Positions 52,083 through 60,829 of a DNA stretch of 64,000 bases are shown here, in pieces. The stretch covers positions 109,790 through 173,789 of the forward strand of contig CACJUH010000003.1 in NCBI GenBank assembly GCA_902596545.1, in the 5' to 3' direction. The stretch's first letter is position 1. The number at the start of each line of letters is the position of its first letter. Position numbers and translations under genes: made by a program. The notes below the pieces were generated by a model. It did not search any database, was not told where the DNA came from, and saw nothing but the letters and a program-made list of their open reading frames with translations. The DNA comes from an uncultured Candidatus Actinomarina sp. (GTDB taxonomy: Bacteria; Actinomycetota; Acidimicrobiia; Actinomarinales; Actinomarinaceae).

Positions 52083-53465
52083 TTATTTTAAAGGTTCAAG
52101 CTTAGCTGTAAAGTGCCTAAGGAGCTTTGGTTGCTCAATAATTTTATAACCTTTAAGCTCATCTTTTTTTTCAGCTAATTTTTCCAAAACCTCTGCAACA
52201 TAATCAAAATGACTTTGAGTGTATGTTCTTCTAGGTGCTGCCAGTCTAACTAACTCATGTGTAGCAGGAGTATCAGGTTCACCATTTTCCCCAGCTACTC
52301 CGAAAGCAAGCGTTCCAAGCTCAACTGCTCTAACACCACCTAACAAATATATTTCACACGCAACTGAATGCCCTGGATACTCATGTGGTGGAATATCAGG
52401 CAAGAATGTTTTCGCATCAATATACAAGGCGTGACCACCTGCGGGTTGAACAACAGGAATGCCATAGCTAATTGCTTTTTCTCCTAAATACGAGATTGAT
52501 CTTGCTCGATATTCTAAATAATTTTTATCTGTTATCTCTTTTAATCCTTGGGCTAAGGCATCTAAGTCTCTCCCTGCGAGTCCTCCATATGTTGGAAAGC
52601 CTTCTGTGAGAATCAATAGATTTCGAGCTGCTTCTGCAAGAGAATCATCATTAAGTGCGAGAAGCCCACCGATATTTCCAAACCCATCTTTTTTTAAACT
52701 AATTGTGCATCCATCGGCTAGTCTGAATGCTTCCTTTGCAATATCTCTTATTTCAACATCTTTATATTTATCTTCTCTTTGCGATACAAACCATGCATTT
52801 TCTGCAAAACGACAGGCATCAAGTAAAAACATTTTGTTGTATTTTGAGCACAGGTCTTTTACCTTCTTTAAATTATCCATGGATACTGGCTGCCCTCCAC
52901 CAGTATTGTTAGTTATTGTCATTAAAACAAAAGGCACCTTTTCACTTTCAGGACCCTTTAATAGTTCCTCAAGCTTATCTAAATCAATATTTCCTTTAAA
53001 AGGTGATGGGGAAAGTAGGTCCAGGCCCTCCTCACAAAGTAAATCAATTGGGTTAGCTTGTGCGAATTCGAAATTGGCCCTGGTTGTATCAAAGTGACTG
53101 TTGCTCGGAACAATGTCTCCTTCTTTTAAAGTAATTGTTGCAAGAATTTTTTCACTTGCTCTTCCTTGGTGTGTTGGGATTATGTGTTTGTATCCAGTAA
53201 GATCTGAAACAACTTCGTGAAATCTCTGCCATGAATGTGAGCCTGCGTAGGCTTCGTCACCTCTCATAATTGCTGCCCACTGCTCAGAAGACATAGAACC
53301 AGTTCCTGAATCAGTTAAAAGATCTACAGTCACTTCTTGGGACTTCAGGCCAAAGACATTCCAATGTTCTCTTTCAAGAAAGCCCTTTCGTTCCTCTGGG
53401 GTGGTTATTGGTAGAGACTCGACAGATTTAATTTTAAAAGGCTCAATGATTGTTTTAAACTCCAT
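52083..53465 (-). CDS. tnaA: tryptophanase (beta-eliminating lyase)
   Basis: PLP enzyme that splits tryptophan to indole, pyruvate and ammonia. From the ATG at 53465 it has 460 aa, close to E. coli TnaA. Motifs: DLLTDSGTGSMSSEQWAA, MRGDEAYAGS, PTHQGRASEKIL, and the PLP-lysine region SLKKDGFGNIGGLL. Two residues known to separate tryptophanase from tyrosine phenol-lyase point to tryptophanase: Asp in HFDTTRA (TnaA Asp137) and His in LRHFTAKL at the end (TnaA His463). The open frame begins 19 codons upstream but would overlap the divergent gene. Confidence 0.88.
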   Translation of the reverse strand: MEFKTIIEPFKIKSVESLPITTPEERKGFLEREHWNVFGLKSQEVTVDLLTDSGTGSMSSEQWAAIMRGDEAYAGSHSWQRFHEVVSDLTGYKHIIPTHQGRASEKILATITLKEGDIVPSNSHFDTTRANFEFAQANPIDLLCEEGLDLLSPSPFKGNIDLDKLEELLKGPESEKVPFVLMTITNNTGGGQPVSMDNLKKVKDLCSKYNKMFLLDACRFAENAWFVSQREDKYKDVEIRDIAKEAFRLADGCTISLKKDGFGNIGGLLALNDDSLAEAARNLLILTEGFPTYGGLAGRDLDALAQGLKEITDKNYLEYRARSISYLGEKAISYGIPVVQPAGGHALYIDAKTFLPDIPPHEYPGHSVACEIYLLGGVRAVELGTLAFGVAGENGEPDTPATHELVRLAAPRRTYTQSHFDYVAEVLEKLAEKKDELKGYKIIEQPKLLRHFTAKLEPLK

Positions 53466-53507
53466 AGACGAATTGTAACTAATCATTTTTAAGATATCAT
53501 AATCTCT

Positions 53508-53984
53508 ATGGTGGAAATTCATAATACTGTTGCGAAAGTCTTAGAAGACAATAAAGAAGTACTGGAAATTTTTGAATGTAAAGACGAATTCTCTGATACA
53601 CAAAACTTTTGTGATCACTATGGTTTTGATATTGAAGATTCATGTAATGCAATACTTATAAAAGCAAAAAAACCAGAGGAATTTTATGCAATGTTCTGTG
53701 TATTAGGATCAACAAGATTAGACGTAAATCAAAAAGCAAAAATTGCTATGGGAGCTAAGAGAGTAAGTTTTGCATCTAGAGAAGAGGCAGAACAAGTTAC
53801 AAATCAAATATATGGTGGAATTAGCCCACTTGGATTGCCTGATAATATAAAAATATTTATTGATAAGAATGTTATGAATAGAGAAAAACTATTTATAGGT
53901 GCAGGAAATAGAGTATCTAAATTTTTTCTCTCTCCCGAATTGTTGGTTGAGCTTACTAAAGCAGAGGTTTTAGATTTAACCTAA
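53508..53984 (+). CDS. YbaK/EbsC-type aminoacyl-tRNA deacylase
   Basis: 158 aa with the trans-editing fold: HYGFDIEDSCNAILIKA (about residues 37-53), the Lys-bearing NQKAKIAMGAKRVSFASREEA and, at the end, LFIGAGNRVSKFFLSPELL, all typical. Members hydrolyse mischarged tRNA (Cys-tRNA-Pro or similar). Divergent from tryptophanase; the 3' end overlaps the next gene on the other strand by 9 nt. Confidence 0.86.
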   Translation: MVEIHNTVAKVLEDNKEVLEIFECKDEFSDTQNFCDHYGFDIEDSCNAILIKAKKPEEFYAMFCVLGSTRLDVNQKAKIAMGAKRVSFASREEAEQVTNQIYGGISPLGLPDNIKIFIDKNVMNREKLFIGAGNRVSKFFLSPELLVELTKAEVLDLT

Positions 53985-54419
53985 GCCAGATCTGCATAAA
54001 CTAGCTGCTTGAGGAAGTAGTGCTTGTCCATTAAAACCTGGAAATCTTCCGCCTTGTAAATATGTTCTAAGGCTTCCCTTAATGTTCTCAAACTCGTCTG
54101 GATCTAACGTTTGCGGTTCCAATAGTATTTGTAAACTATCAGGCAATCTCTCTTCTAAAAATTCTCTTTGATAACTATCTAAATTTTCAACATACTCTGA
54201 AAGAAGATTTACAGACACCTCATAGCTGTCAATGACTTCGACACAATTTTCATATTCGATTTTTGTAAGAGGGCTTGTGTCAACTTCATAATCTGCTCTG
54301 TATTGAAAAAACAAAACTATTGCAATAAATATTAAAAGTGAATACAGCAAAAACTTTAATGGAAAAAGAACAATCTTTTTTACAGGCCAAAGTACTAACT
54401 TAAATAATCTTTTAAACAT
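53976..54419 (-). CDS. hypothetical membrane-anchored protein, 147 aa
   Basis: Not recognised. Basic N-terminus, one hydrophobic segment (about residues 19-42) with a Pro kink, then an acidic helical outer domain with a conserved-looking Cys pair (YENCVEVID ... ASLCRSG). Follows the DDAH-like gene by 7 nt, probably co-transcribed. Confidence 0.6.
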   Translation of the reverse strand: MFKRLFKLVLWPVKKIVLFPLKFLLYSLLIFIAIVLFFQYRADYEVDTSPLTKIEYENCVEVIDSYEVSVNLLSEYVENLDSYQREFLEERLPDSLQILLEPQTLDPDEFENIKGSLRTYLQGGRFPGFNGQALLPQAASLCRSGLG

Positions 54420-54426
54420 ATATTTT

Positions 54427-55221
54427 TTAGTTTAATGCTATGACGAGACACTGACATGCACCGCCTGATTTTAAAAACTCTGAAACATTTGCAACTTTAG
54501 AAGTTAATCCAAGATTCTCAACTGCTTTTATGACATCTAAGTTTTCGGATGGAAAAATAACTGTATCTTCTATAACAACTGCATTACAAGCAAGCTCGTT
54601 GGCGTCGCTCTCAGATACGGGTATCAATTCAAATAATTCAGAAAATGCACTTAAAGAATTATCTTTAAAAGCCTCTGGATAGAAAATTGCATGACCATTA
54701 GAGAAATGTTGAAAACAGGTATCTAAGTGATAGAACTTTTCCTGGGCTAGCTCTACAATGACTGGTTCTAATTCAAAGTGTTCTGCAATATAAAGGAGTG
54801 CCTCTTTATCACTTCTTACTCCATACGATCCAACTAGATAGTCTCCATAAACAAAGGCATCTCCCCGACCCTCAAATTTATAATCAGAGGGGATTCTTGA
54901 AACATTGTACTCATTTTCTTCAAACCATTTGAGATAAATTTCCTCTTCACCCCTACGCTCTTCAAATTTGAAGTTAGCGATTAACACGTCATTTTCTTTA
55001 ATTATTCCTGAGTTTGCAGTAAAAACTAAATCAGGATGGTTTTCATTTGGAGGCACTACTTTTACTTCTGCTCCTGCTTCCTCAATTGTTTGTTTAAGAC
55101 CATTCCACTGATTTTTTGCTAGTTCAAGGTCAACATTTGTTCCTGGAACCATCCAAGGATTTATTGCGTATTCAACTTTAAAATACTCTGGGGAACTCAT
55201 TAAAACTATCTTTTGAGACAT
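54427..55221 (-). CDS. DDAH/arginine deiminase-type hydrolase
   Basis: About 264 aa, guanidine-modifying fold. Motifs: DLVFTANSG (about 64-72), FEGRGDAFVYG (about 118), FYHLDTCFQHFSNG (catalytic His, about 162-175) and C-terminal GGACQCLV with the nucleophile Cys. Substrate may be dimethylarginine, arginine or a related amidine; DDAH-like length is about 250-285 aa, much shorter than arginine deiminase. I chose ATG at 55221; a GTG two codons upstream is possible. No arginine-pathway neighbours. Confidence 0.82.
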   Translation of the reverse strand: MSQKIVLMSSPEYFKVEYAINPWMVPGTNVDLELAKNQWNGLKQTIEEAGAEVKVVPPNENHPDLVFTANSGIIKENDVLIANFKFEERRGEEEIYLKWFEENEYNVSRIPSDYKFEGRGDAFVYGDYLVGSYGVRSDKEALLYIAEHFELEPVIVELAQEKFYHLDTCFQHFSNGHAIFYPEAFKDNSLSAFSELFELIPVSESDANELACNAVVIEDTVIFPSENLDVIKAVENLGLTSKVANVSEFLKSGGACQCLVIALN

Positions 55222-55265
55222 AGGCACAGTTTACATTTTTATACATTAAATGTATATTTTTACAT

Positions 55266-55787
55266 ATGAAAGAATATTCTTTTTCTTCTATAGACAGTGA
55301 CCTAGCTGCTAAGTGTCATGAATTAAATGAAAAGAACGTACCCAATGTTGGGTCTCGCTCTTTAGAAGGATTAACAAATTCTATTGAAAATTCAGACTAT
55401 AACGAAGCTATTGTTTTTGATAATAAAGTTATTGGATTTGTGGTTTGCTTCCAAGACAATGATTTAACAAAATCTTACATGAAGAAAACTGAACATAAAA
55501 ACTTTAAAGAAATTAGTAATAGGGTCGATAATTTTTTGTACATCGACAGAATTGCTGTGGATGCTAAATATAGAAACAATAAGCTAGGAACAAGTCTTTA
55601 TAAAAATATATTAAATTTTGCAAAAGAAAATTCTATAGAACATTTAACTGCTGAAATAAACTTGCTTCCATCTATTAATGAAGCCTCTTTCAAATTTCAT
55701 GAATCGTTTGGTTTTGAAGAATTTGGAAGTGTAAAATATTCTGAAGATTATGAGGTCTCATTACAAAAGCTAGTAATAAATAGTTAG
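55266..55787 (+). CDS. GNAT-family N-acetyltransferase
   Basis: 173 aa. The acetyl-CoA-binding motif region reads FLYIDRIAVDAKYRNNKLGTSLYKNIL (about residues 92-118), with Q/R-x-x-G/A replaced by YRNNKLG; the C-terminal SFKFHESFGFEEFGSV is also typical. Substrate unknown. Only 44 nt separate it from the divergent DDAH-like gene, so both promoters are in this gap, next to a TACATTTTTATACATT/TGTAT-rich stretch. Confidence 0.82.
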   Translation: MKEYSFSSIDSDLAAKCHELNEKNVPNVGSRSLEGLTNSIENSDYNEAIVFDNKVIGFVVCFQDNDLTKSYMKKTEHKNFKEISNRVDNFLYIDRIAVDAKYRNNKLGTSLYKNILNFAKENSIEHLTAEINLLPSINEASFKFHESFGFEEFGSVKYSEDYEVSLQKLVINS

Positions 55788-55796
55788 AATACATTT

Positions 55797-56078
55797 ATGC
55801 AATTTGAATTACCTAGGCGACATAGAAAAAGTTTTGAAGTATCAACAAAAAAGAAATTAAATACCAAATTTAATAAAACAGAATCTCTTGAAATTTTTGA
55901 GACTATAAAGAAAGAATATAATAGTAGTCCAGTAACATTTGGTTCTTCGTCTGGTAAAAAAGAAGCACTATTAGAACTACTAATTATTACTGCGAGTCAG
56001 ATAGCGACAGAATACAAAGACTGTGATGTTGTACTAAATCAGGGGGTTCCTGAAATTAAAAAGGTTAGATCATCATGA
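55797..56078 (+). CDS. hypothetical protein, 93 aa
   Basis: Not recognised. Basic, soluble, with helices; no signal or membrane segment. It lies 9 nt after the GNAT gene and overlaps the nucleoside hydrolase start by 4 nt (ATGA), so it is coupled to both. Length and codon use look like a real gene. Confidence 0.6.
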   Translation: MQFELPRRHRKSFEVSTKKKLNTKFNKTESLEIFETIKKEYNSSPVTFGSSSGKKEALLELLIITASQIATEYKDCDVVLNQGVPEIKKVRSS

Positions 56079-57061
56079 CAAAATTAATTATTGATGCTGA
56101 CACTGGATCAGATGATGCAGTTGCCTTGTTAATGGCATATCGCAATTTACCAGAAGATAAAATACTTGGAATTACAGTAGTTGCAGGAAATGTCCCACTT
56201 GAACAGGGGTTAATAAATACAAGTTATGTAAATGAACTTTGTGAAGTACAAATTCCAATATATAAAGGAGCAGAGAAGCCCTTAGAGAGAAATTACATTG
56301 AAGTTCATGATTCAGATGAATCAACAAAAATAGCTCTCAGCTATGGAAATGATTCTACTTCAGCACAGAATGTACATGGTGTAGATGGCTTAGGTGATAT
56401 TGGTATTAAACCCCAAAACCATAAAATTGAAAATTCATCTGCACAAGATTTTTATAAGCAAATTTTGGAAGAACAGGAAGAAATTGAAATTGTAACTTTA
56501 GGGCCTCTGACAAATATTGCTGGTTTGGTACAAAATAATTCTGATAAATTAGGCAAAATAAAACACAGCTACATTATGGGTGGAAGCTCAAATGCATTAG
56601 GAAATATTACTAAGTTTGCTGAATATAATTTCTGGGTAGACCCAGAGGCTGCAGATATTGTATTAAACTCTGGAATTCCAATTACAGTAATTGGTTGGGA
56701 TCCATCACTATATGATGCCATGATAGATACAGAAAAAATTCAAGAAATTGAATCTATTGGTACAAAATATTCCAAATTTACCAATGATATTCAAGTTGTC
56801 TTAAGGGAAATGATGAAAGATATATTTGGAAGTGATAGTTATGACTTGCCTGATCCATTAGCAATGTCGGTTTATTTAGATAATGAAATTATTAGTCAAT
56901 CTGCCGAAGTAAATGTAAGAGTTGATACAAGAGATGGAATGACAAGAGGTGGTTGTGTTCTTGATTATCTTAATTTAGAACCTGATGCACCAAAAGTGCG
57001 AGTTGTTCAGAGATGTCATGGAGACAAGTTTTATAATCTTTTAAAGCAAAGTCTTGCTTAA
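56075..57061 (+). CDS. nucleoside hydrolase (inosine/uridine-preferring family)
   Basis: Cleaves ribonucleosides to ribose and base. 328 aa. Ca-binding N-terminal motif DADTGSDDAVALLMA (residues 7-21), HGVDGLGDIG (about 110), VTLGPLTNIA (about 140) and the C-terminal catalytic segment DPLAMSVYLD (about 268). It precedes a LysE exporter, with TAATG overlap. It fits scavenging of nucleosides in seawater. Confidence 0.94.
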   Translation: MTKLIIDADTGSDDAVALLMAYRNLPEDKILGITVVAGNVPLEQGLINTSYVNELCEVQIPIYKGAEKPLERNYIEVHDSDESTKIALSYGNDSTSAQNVHGVDGLGDIGIKPQNHKIENSSAQDFYKQILEEQEEIEIVTLGPLTNIAGLVQNNSDKLGKIKHSYIMGGSSNALGNITKFAEYNFWVDPEAADIVLNSGIPITVIGWDPSLYDAMIDTEKIQEIESIGTKYSKFTNDIQVVLREMMKDIFGSDSYDLPDPLAMSVYLDNEIISQSAEVNVRVDTRDGMTRGGCVLDYLNLEPDAPKVRVVQRCHGDKFYNLLKQSLA

Positions 57062-57666
57062 TGGTTTCAAGCTCTGCAGTAATAGAGTTAATAATTCTTC
57101 AAATTAGTGTCGCTTTTAGCCCTGGTTTAATAATTGCTCTAATTGTTAATGAATCTGTACAAAAAAGTAGAAAAAATGGACTTCAAGTAGCAGGGGGTGC
57201 AGCAACAGGAGCAATTTTTATAACAATCATTACGGCTGGAGTTGTCACATTTGTTTTTAATTTAATTCCTCAAATTTTAACCATTATTTATATCGTTGGA
57301 ATTATCTACATTATATACAAAGGAGTTGATACTATTAGATCCAGCGTCGAGACCCAAAGTAAAGTCATTAATAGTGGATCATTTAATGCAGGAATGAAAC
57401 TAAACCTCATTAATCCAAAGATGTGGGTATTTTATCTTTCTGTATTACCTATTTTTGTTACAGAAAGTGGAAATGTATTTGTACAGTTAATTTACTTAGG
57501 GATTGTAACTATATTTGTTAACCTCATTGCAGATGTTAGCTATGCATTTATGAGTAGTTACTTTTTCCAAACTTCTTCAATTAAAACAAAGAAGCTAATA
57601 AATACAATTAGTGGTATTTGTTTAGTCTTAATTGGAATCTATCTATTTTTTAGTAGATTTCTTTGA
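57061..57666 (+). CDS. LysE-family exporter
   Basis: 201-aa membrane protein, six hydrophobic segments. The N-terminal QISVAFSPGLIIALIVNESVQKSRKNGLQVAGGAATG (residues 13-49) matches the LysE/RhtB pattern (P-G-P-x2 region, here SPGLI) and LNLINPKMWVFYL (about 118) is the second family motif. Exports amino acids or similar; substrate unknown. The 3' end overlaps the convergent SPFH gene by 24 nt. Confidence 0.88.
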   Translation: MVSSSAVIELIILQISVAFSPGLIIALIVNESVQKSRKNGLQVAGGAATGAIFITIITAGVVTFVFNLIPQILTIIYIVGIIYIIYKGVDTIRSSVETQSKVINSGSFNAGMKLNLINPKMWVFYLSVLPIFVTESGNVFVQLIYLGIVTIFVNLIADVSYAFMSSYFFQTSSIKTKKLINTISGICLVLIGIYLFFSRFL

Positions 57667-58587
57667 ACCTTTAGCATCATCATCTTTAAATAATTCTGCC
57701 ACTGCCCCAATGCTTCCAAGCGTTGCTGAAAGATCAGCAGGCAAGAATATCTTTGTCGCCTTACCGTTCGCAACTTTTTCTAAAGATTCAAGATACTTGA
57801 TTGCAATTAAGTCGTTTGTTGGGTCACCTTTGTGAATTGCATCAAAAACTTTTTCAATAGCTTCTGCCTCACCTTCAGCGATAGCAATTTTTTCATACTT
57901 CTGTGCATCAGCAACTTGCTTCAATGCTTCAGCTTCACCAGTAGCATCAAGAACTTGTGATTCTTTTCTACCTTCTGCAGTAAGAATTGCTGCTCTTTTT
58001 TCACCTTCTGCTTCTGTTACGGCAGCTCTTCTATCTCTTTCAGCTTTCATAACTTTATTCATTGCATCTTGAACATCTTGAGGTGGATCAATTCTTTGAA
58101 TTTCAACTCTTACAACTCTTGTTCCCCATTTATCAGTTGCTTCATCAAGAATTAATTTAAGAGAAGTGTTAATTGTTTCCCTTGAAGTTAAAGCAGCATC
58201 TAACTCAAGGTCACCAACAACATTTCTAAGGTTAGTTTGTGCTAATTTTGTAGCAGCAGTAATAAAATCTCCAACGTTATAAACGAGTTTCTTAGGGTCA
58301 GTTGGTTCATAATAAATAACTGCATCAACTGTAATAGTTACGTTGTCTTTAGTAATAACTTCTTGTGGAGGAACGTCTATAACCTGTTCCCTCATGTCTA
58401 CGATGATAATTCTTTCAAGCCCAGGTACTACAATATTCAATCCTGAACTTGCTTCTCTATGAAACTTACCTAATCTTTCAACTAAGCCAGTTTCAAAGGG
58501 TCTAATAATTCTGAAGATTCTAAAAAGTATTACCCCTAGGAATACAATTATTAAAATCCATCTAACTAATCCAAATATAAATTCCAT
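57643..58587 (-). CDS. SPFH/stomatin-like (paraslipin) protein
   Basis: 314 aa; N-terminal membrane segment (about 8-28), SPFH core (GLNIVVPGLERIIIVDMREQVIDVPPQEVITKDNVTITVDAVIYY, about 50-93) and a long Ala/Glu-rich coiled coil (about 185-255: ERDRRAAVTEAEGEKRAAIL). Scaffold of membrane microdomains. Paired with an NfeD-like gene 9 nt upstream, the classical combination. Confidence 0.93.
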   Translation of the reverse strand: MEFIFGLVRWILIIVFLGVILFRIFRIIRPFETGLVERLGKFHREASSGLNIVVPGLERIIIVDMREQVIDVPPQEVITKDNVTITVDAVIYYEPTDPKKLVYNVGDFITAATKLAQTNLRNVVGDLELDAALTSRETINTSLKLILDEATDKWGTRVVRVEIQRIDPPQDVQDAMNKVMKAERDRRAAVTEAEGEKRAAILTAEGRKESQVLDATGEAEALKQVADAQKYEKIAIAEGEAEAIEKVFDAIHKGDPTNDLIAIKYLESLEKVANGKATKIFLPADLSATLGSIGAVAELFKDDDAKGSKKSTKK

Positions 58588-58596
58588 AATCTTATA

Positions 58597-59031
58597 TTAC
58601 TCCTCACTCGTTTGTACTTCTAATTTTGTACCATTGACATTTACAACTTTTACTTGAGTACCTGCTGGAATTCTCTTATCTAATGATACTACTTGCCAGT
58701 CATCACCATATACATGCTGAAGTGTTGGATCATATTTATCTAATTCTTCCGTTGTGACAAAAGTTGTACCTATATACTTATTTACACCTTCAGAAAAGTT
58801 CTCTGATTCTTCTTTTTTTCCTCTTCTGGGCCCAAATATTTTTACAGAAATATATACCCCAACAATGCTGAATACGACAAATGTCCCAAGCTGAATATCC
58901 TGACTATCAGTAATAAGTGATGCTATGCCTGCAAAAAATGCACCGATTGCAAAAGGAAGCATGAAAAAAGTTGTTACTAATAATTCAGCAAGGACTAAAA
59001 CTGCAGCGGCTATAAACCAAATTTGTGTCAT
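58597..59031 (-). CDS. NfeD-like protein
   Basis: 144 aa: two or three membrane helices at the N-terminus (FIAAAVLVLAELL, LPFAIGAFFAGIASL) and a C-terminal OB-fold NfeD domain with YIGTTFVTTEELDKYDP and VKVVNVNGTKLEVQ. It partners SPFH proteins in membrane maintenance. Short form without the ClpP-like protease domain. Confidence 0.9.
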   Translation of the reverse strand: MTQIWFIAAAVLVLAELLVTTFFMLPFAIGAFFAGIASLITDSQDIQLGTFVVFSIVGVYISVKIFGPRRGKKEESENFSEGVNKYIGTTFVTTEELDKYDPTLQHVYGDDWQVVSLDKRIPAGTQVKVVNVNGTKLEVQTSEE

Positions 59032-59040
59032 ACTGACAAT

Positions 59041-59409
59041 CTAATTATCTTGATTGTCCATTTCAAGTTGTTCTTGCTCAAAACGATTCAATGCTAATAG
59101 AAACATTACAAACAATATTGAAGATCCGATTAAAAAAGTTATAGGAAGAATTCTTATCTCAAATGCGTTTAGTCCATCAATTGAAGCTGGTGCTGGACCT
59201 CTTGGTGCGTAAAGAATAAAAAATATTGAGTTGATTACACCCCATCCAAATATTGCTGCTCCAGTAATTAAGAACCCTAATCTTTTTCCAAGGTTTGTGG
59301 CGTTTAATAAAAATGTGGAACCAGCAAATACAATAAGAGAACCTATAAACATTATGATTCCTGTAACTAACAGGTTAGACGAGAGAAGAGATCTCATTAT
59401 TTCACGCAT
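59041..59409 (-). CDS. membrane protein at the end of the bc operon, 122 aa
   Basis: Not recognised. Three or four hydrophobic segments (about 11-30, 42-62, 85-108) and a C-terminal Glu/Gln-rich tail. It overlaps the cytochrome c gene by 8 nt, so it is translated with the bc complex and may be an accessory subunit. A link to the SPFH/NfeD pair downstream (9 nt) is also possible. Confidence 0.65.
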   Translation of the reverse strand: MREIMRSLLSSNLLVTGIIMFIGSLIVFAGSTFLLNATNLGKRLGFLITGAAIFGWGVINSIFFILYAPRGPAPASIDGLNAFEIRILPITFLIGSSILFVMFLLALNRFEQEQLEMDNQDN

Positions 59410-60826
59410 CAGGTTCCATTCCTCTCAAATAATCAATAATTAATTCTATATCTGATTGAGGAAGAACTGCACCAAAACCTGGCATTTTTCCTCCACCAAC
59501 ACCATTAACTCCGTAGGCCTTTCCATTCACAGAGCCTTTAATAATAAAGTCAATAAAGTCTTCCCTTTGCTTAAACTGAATATTTACTCTTCCTGCTCTT
59601 AGCGCAGGTCCCAATCCACCTGAAGCAATCTCTTTTGTGTATGCTACGCCAGCTGAATAACCAGCGGTGTGACATCTTGCACAGTATGCATTAAATAATC
59701 CAACTGCTCTTTTAGCCTTTTCGATATCACCTTCGAAAGTTGAGTCTGCAATTTCCTCAAATGAAACTTCCCACAACTTCTCTTCAAGAGCTTTTTCTAA
59801 GAAAGCAAGACCAGTCTCTGCCTCATTTAAAAACTTGTCATATCCCTCTGAAATTATCGTAATGTTGATAAGTTCTGATTCTAATTGTGATAAAAATCCA
59901 TTTGCCACTGACTTATCTTTTCTCCCCGGAATAGATTCTTCATTATCTGGATCAAGATTCAATATTGAAGTACCAAGTATTTCATTTATATTTGCACTAT
60001 ATGTTGATATATCTACTTCTACTGAGTCGCTTAGACCATCTTCGTCTGTATCTATTCCACCTTCTTTAGAGAGCAGAGCTGAAACATCTTCAACAGCTTT
60101 TTGTACAACTGGCAATTTTGTTGGAGAATCTTTCACGCTTTGAATTAATTCTTTTTGTCGTGCAATTTCATTTTCTACAAGTAACTCAGAAGTTTCAAGA
60201 CGTAATAATGAACTGTTAATGTTTGCATCTATCGTCGCCAATTCTTCATTCTGCGGAATTTGGAAATGGTGCATATATTCAATTAAGTCATCTAATTGGC
60301 CATCATTCATTGGTCCTCCGCCTTCAAGACCCCATGCGGGCATAGGTGAATTGGCACGGCCATAAATTAACCAATATCTTACTTCATCATCATCGTATCT
60401 AAAAAATACATTATTTATTGCTGGCGCTTCCCAGGTAACGCTAATTCCGCTTCTTTTTTCTACATAAGAAGCTGCACCACCAGAACCATCTACGCCATGA
60501 CAATTTCCACACCCAAACTCTTCATAAAGGTGTTCTCCACGTTCAACAGAGACTTCATCAAATTCAACAACAAATTCTTGTTGTCTATTTTGTTCTCCTA
60601 AGTAATAAAGTGGAATCATTATTGTCAAAAGAGATGCAAGGAGAACAGCAACAGTTAGTGTTCTATCTAATGTTTTTGTTTCAAGTTCATCATCATTCCT
60701 GTATTTTGTTAAATTAGGGGCTATATCTTTAGCTTTGCCAGAACCCCTAAAACCAGCGGAAACAAAAAATGCGAGACCACCAATGATACCTAGTGCAATT
60801 AATGTAATGAAAAGCGAACTAGACAA
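59402..60826 (-). CDS. diheme cytochrome c of the bc complex (QcrC-like) with inserted domain, 474 aa
   Basis: Two haem c sites, EFGCGNCHGVDGSG (about residues 104-117) and CARCHTAGYS (about 383), each a CxxCH. There are two N-terminal membrane segments (about 7-25 and 57-75). Between the haem domains lie about 200 residues of acidic helix plus a DTDEDGLSDS-V calcium-type loop (near 258), unlike normal QcrC, which has two adjacent cytochrome domains. The start is TTG, with a strong GGAGG site 8 nt upstream. Final electron carrier from Rieske protein to the oxidase. Ends with the cytochrome-like GGGKMPGFGAVLPQSDIELIIDY. Confidence 0.85.
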   Translation of the reverse strand: MSSSLFITLIALGIIGGLAFFVSAGFRGSGKAKDIAPNLTKYRNDDELETKTLDRTLTVAVLLASLLTIMIPLYYLGEQNRQQEFVVEFDEVSVERGEHLYEEFGCGNCHGVDGSGGAASYVEKRSGISVTWEAPAINNVFFRYDDDEVRYWLIYGRANSPMPAWGLEGGGPMNDGQLDDLIEYMHHFQIPQNEELATIDANINSSLLRLETSELLVENEIARQKELIQSVKDSPTKLPVVQKAVEDVSALLSKEGGIDTDEDGLSDSVEVDISTYSANINEILGTSILNLDPDNEESIPGRKDKSVANGFLSQLESELINITIISEGYDKFLNEAETGLAFLEKALEEKLWEVSFEEIADSTFEGDIEKAKRAVGLFNAYCARCHTAGYSAGVAYTKEIASGGLGPALRAGRVNIQFKQREDFIDFIIKGSVNGKAYGVNGVGGGKMPGFGAVLPQSDIELIIDYLRGMEPDA

Positions 60827-60829
60827 CTT

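Noticed and set aside
53466-53522. Longer tryptophanase start (19 extra codons)
   Set aside because: It would overlap the divergent deacylase gene, and homology to TnaA begins at the ATG at 53465.
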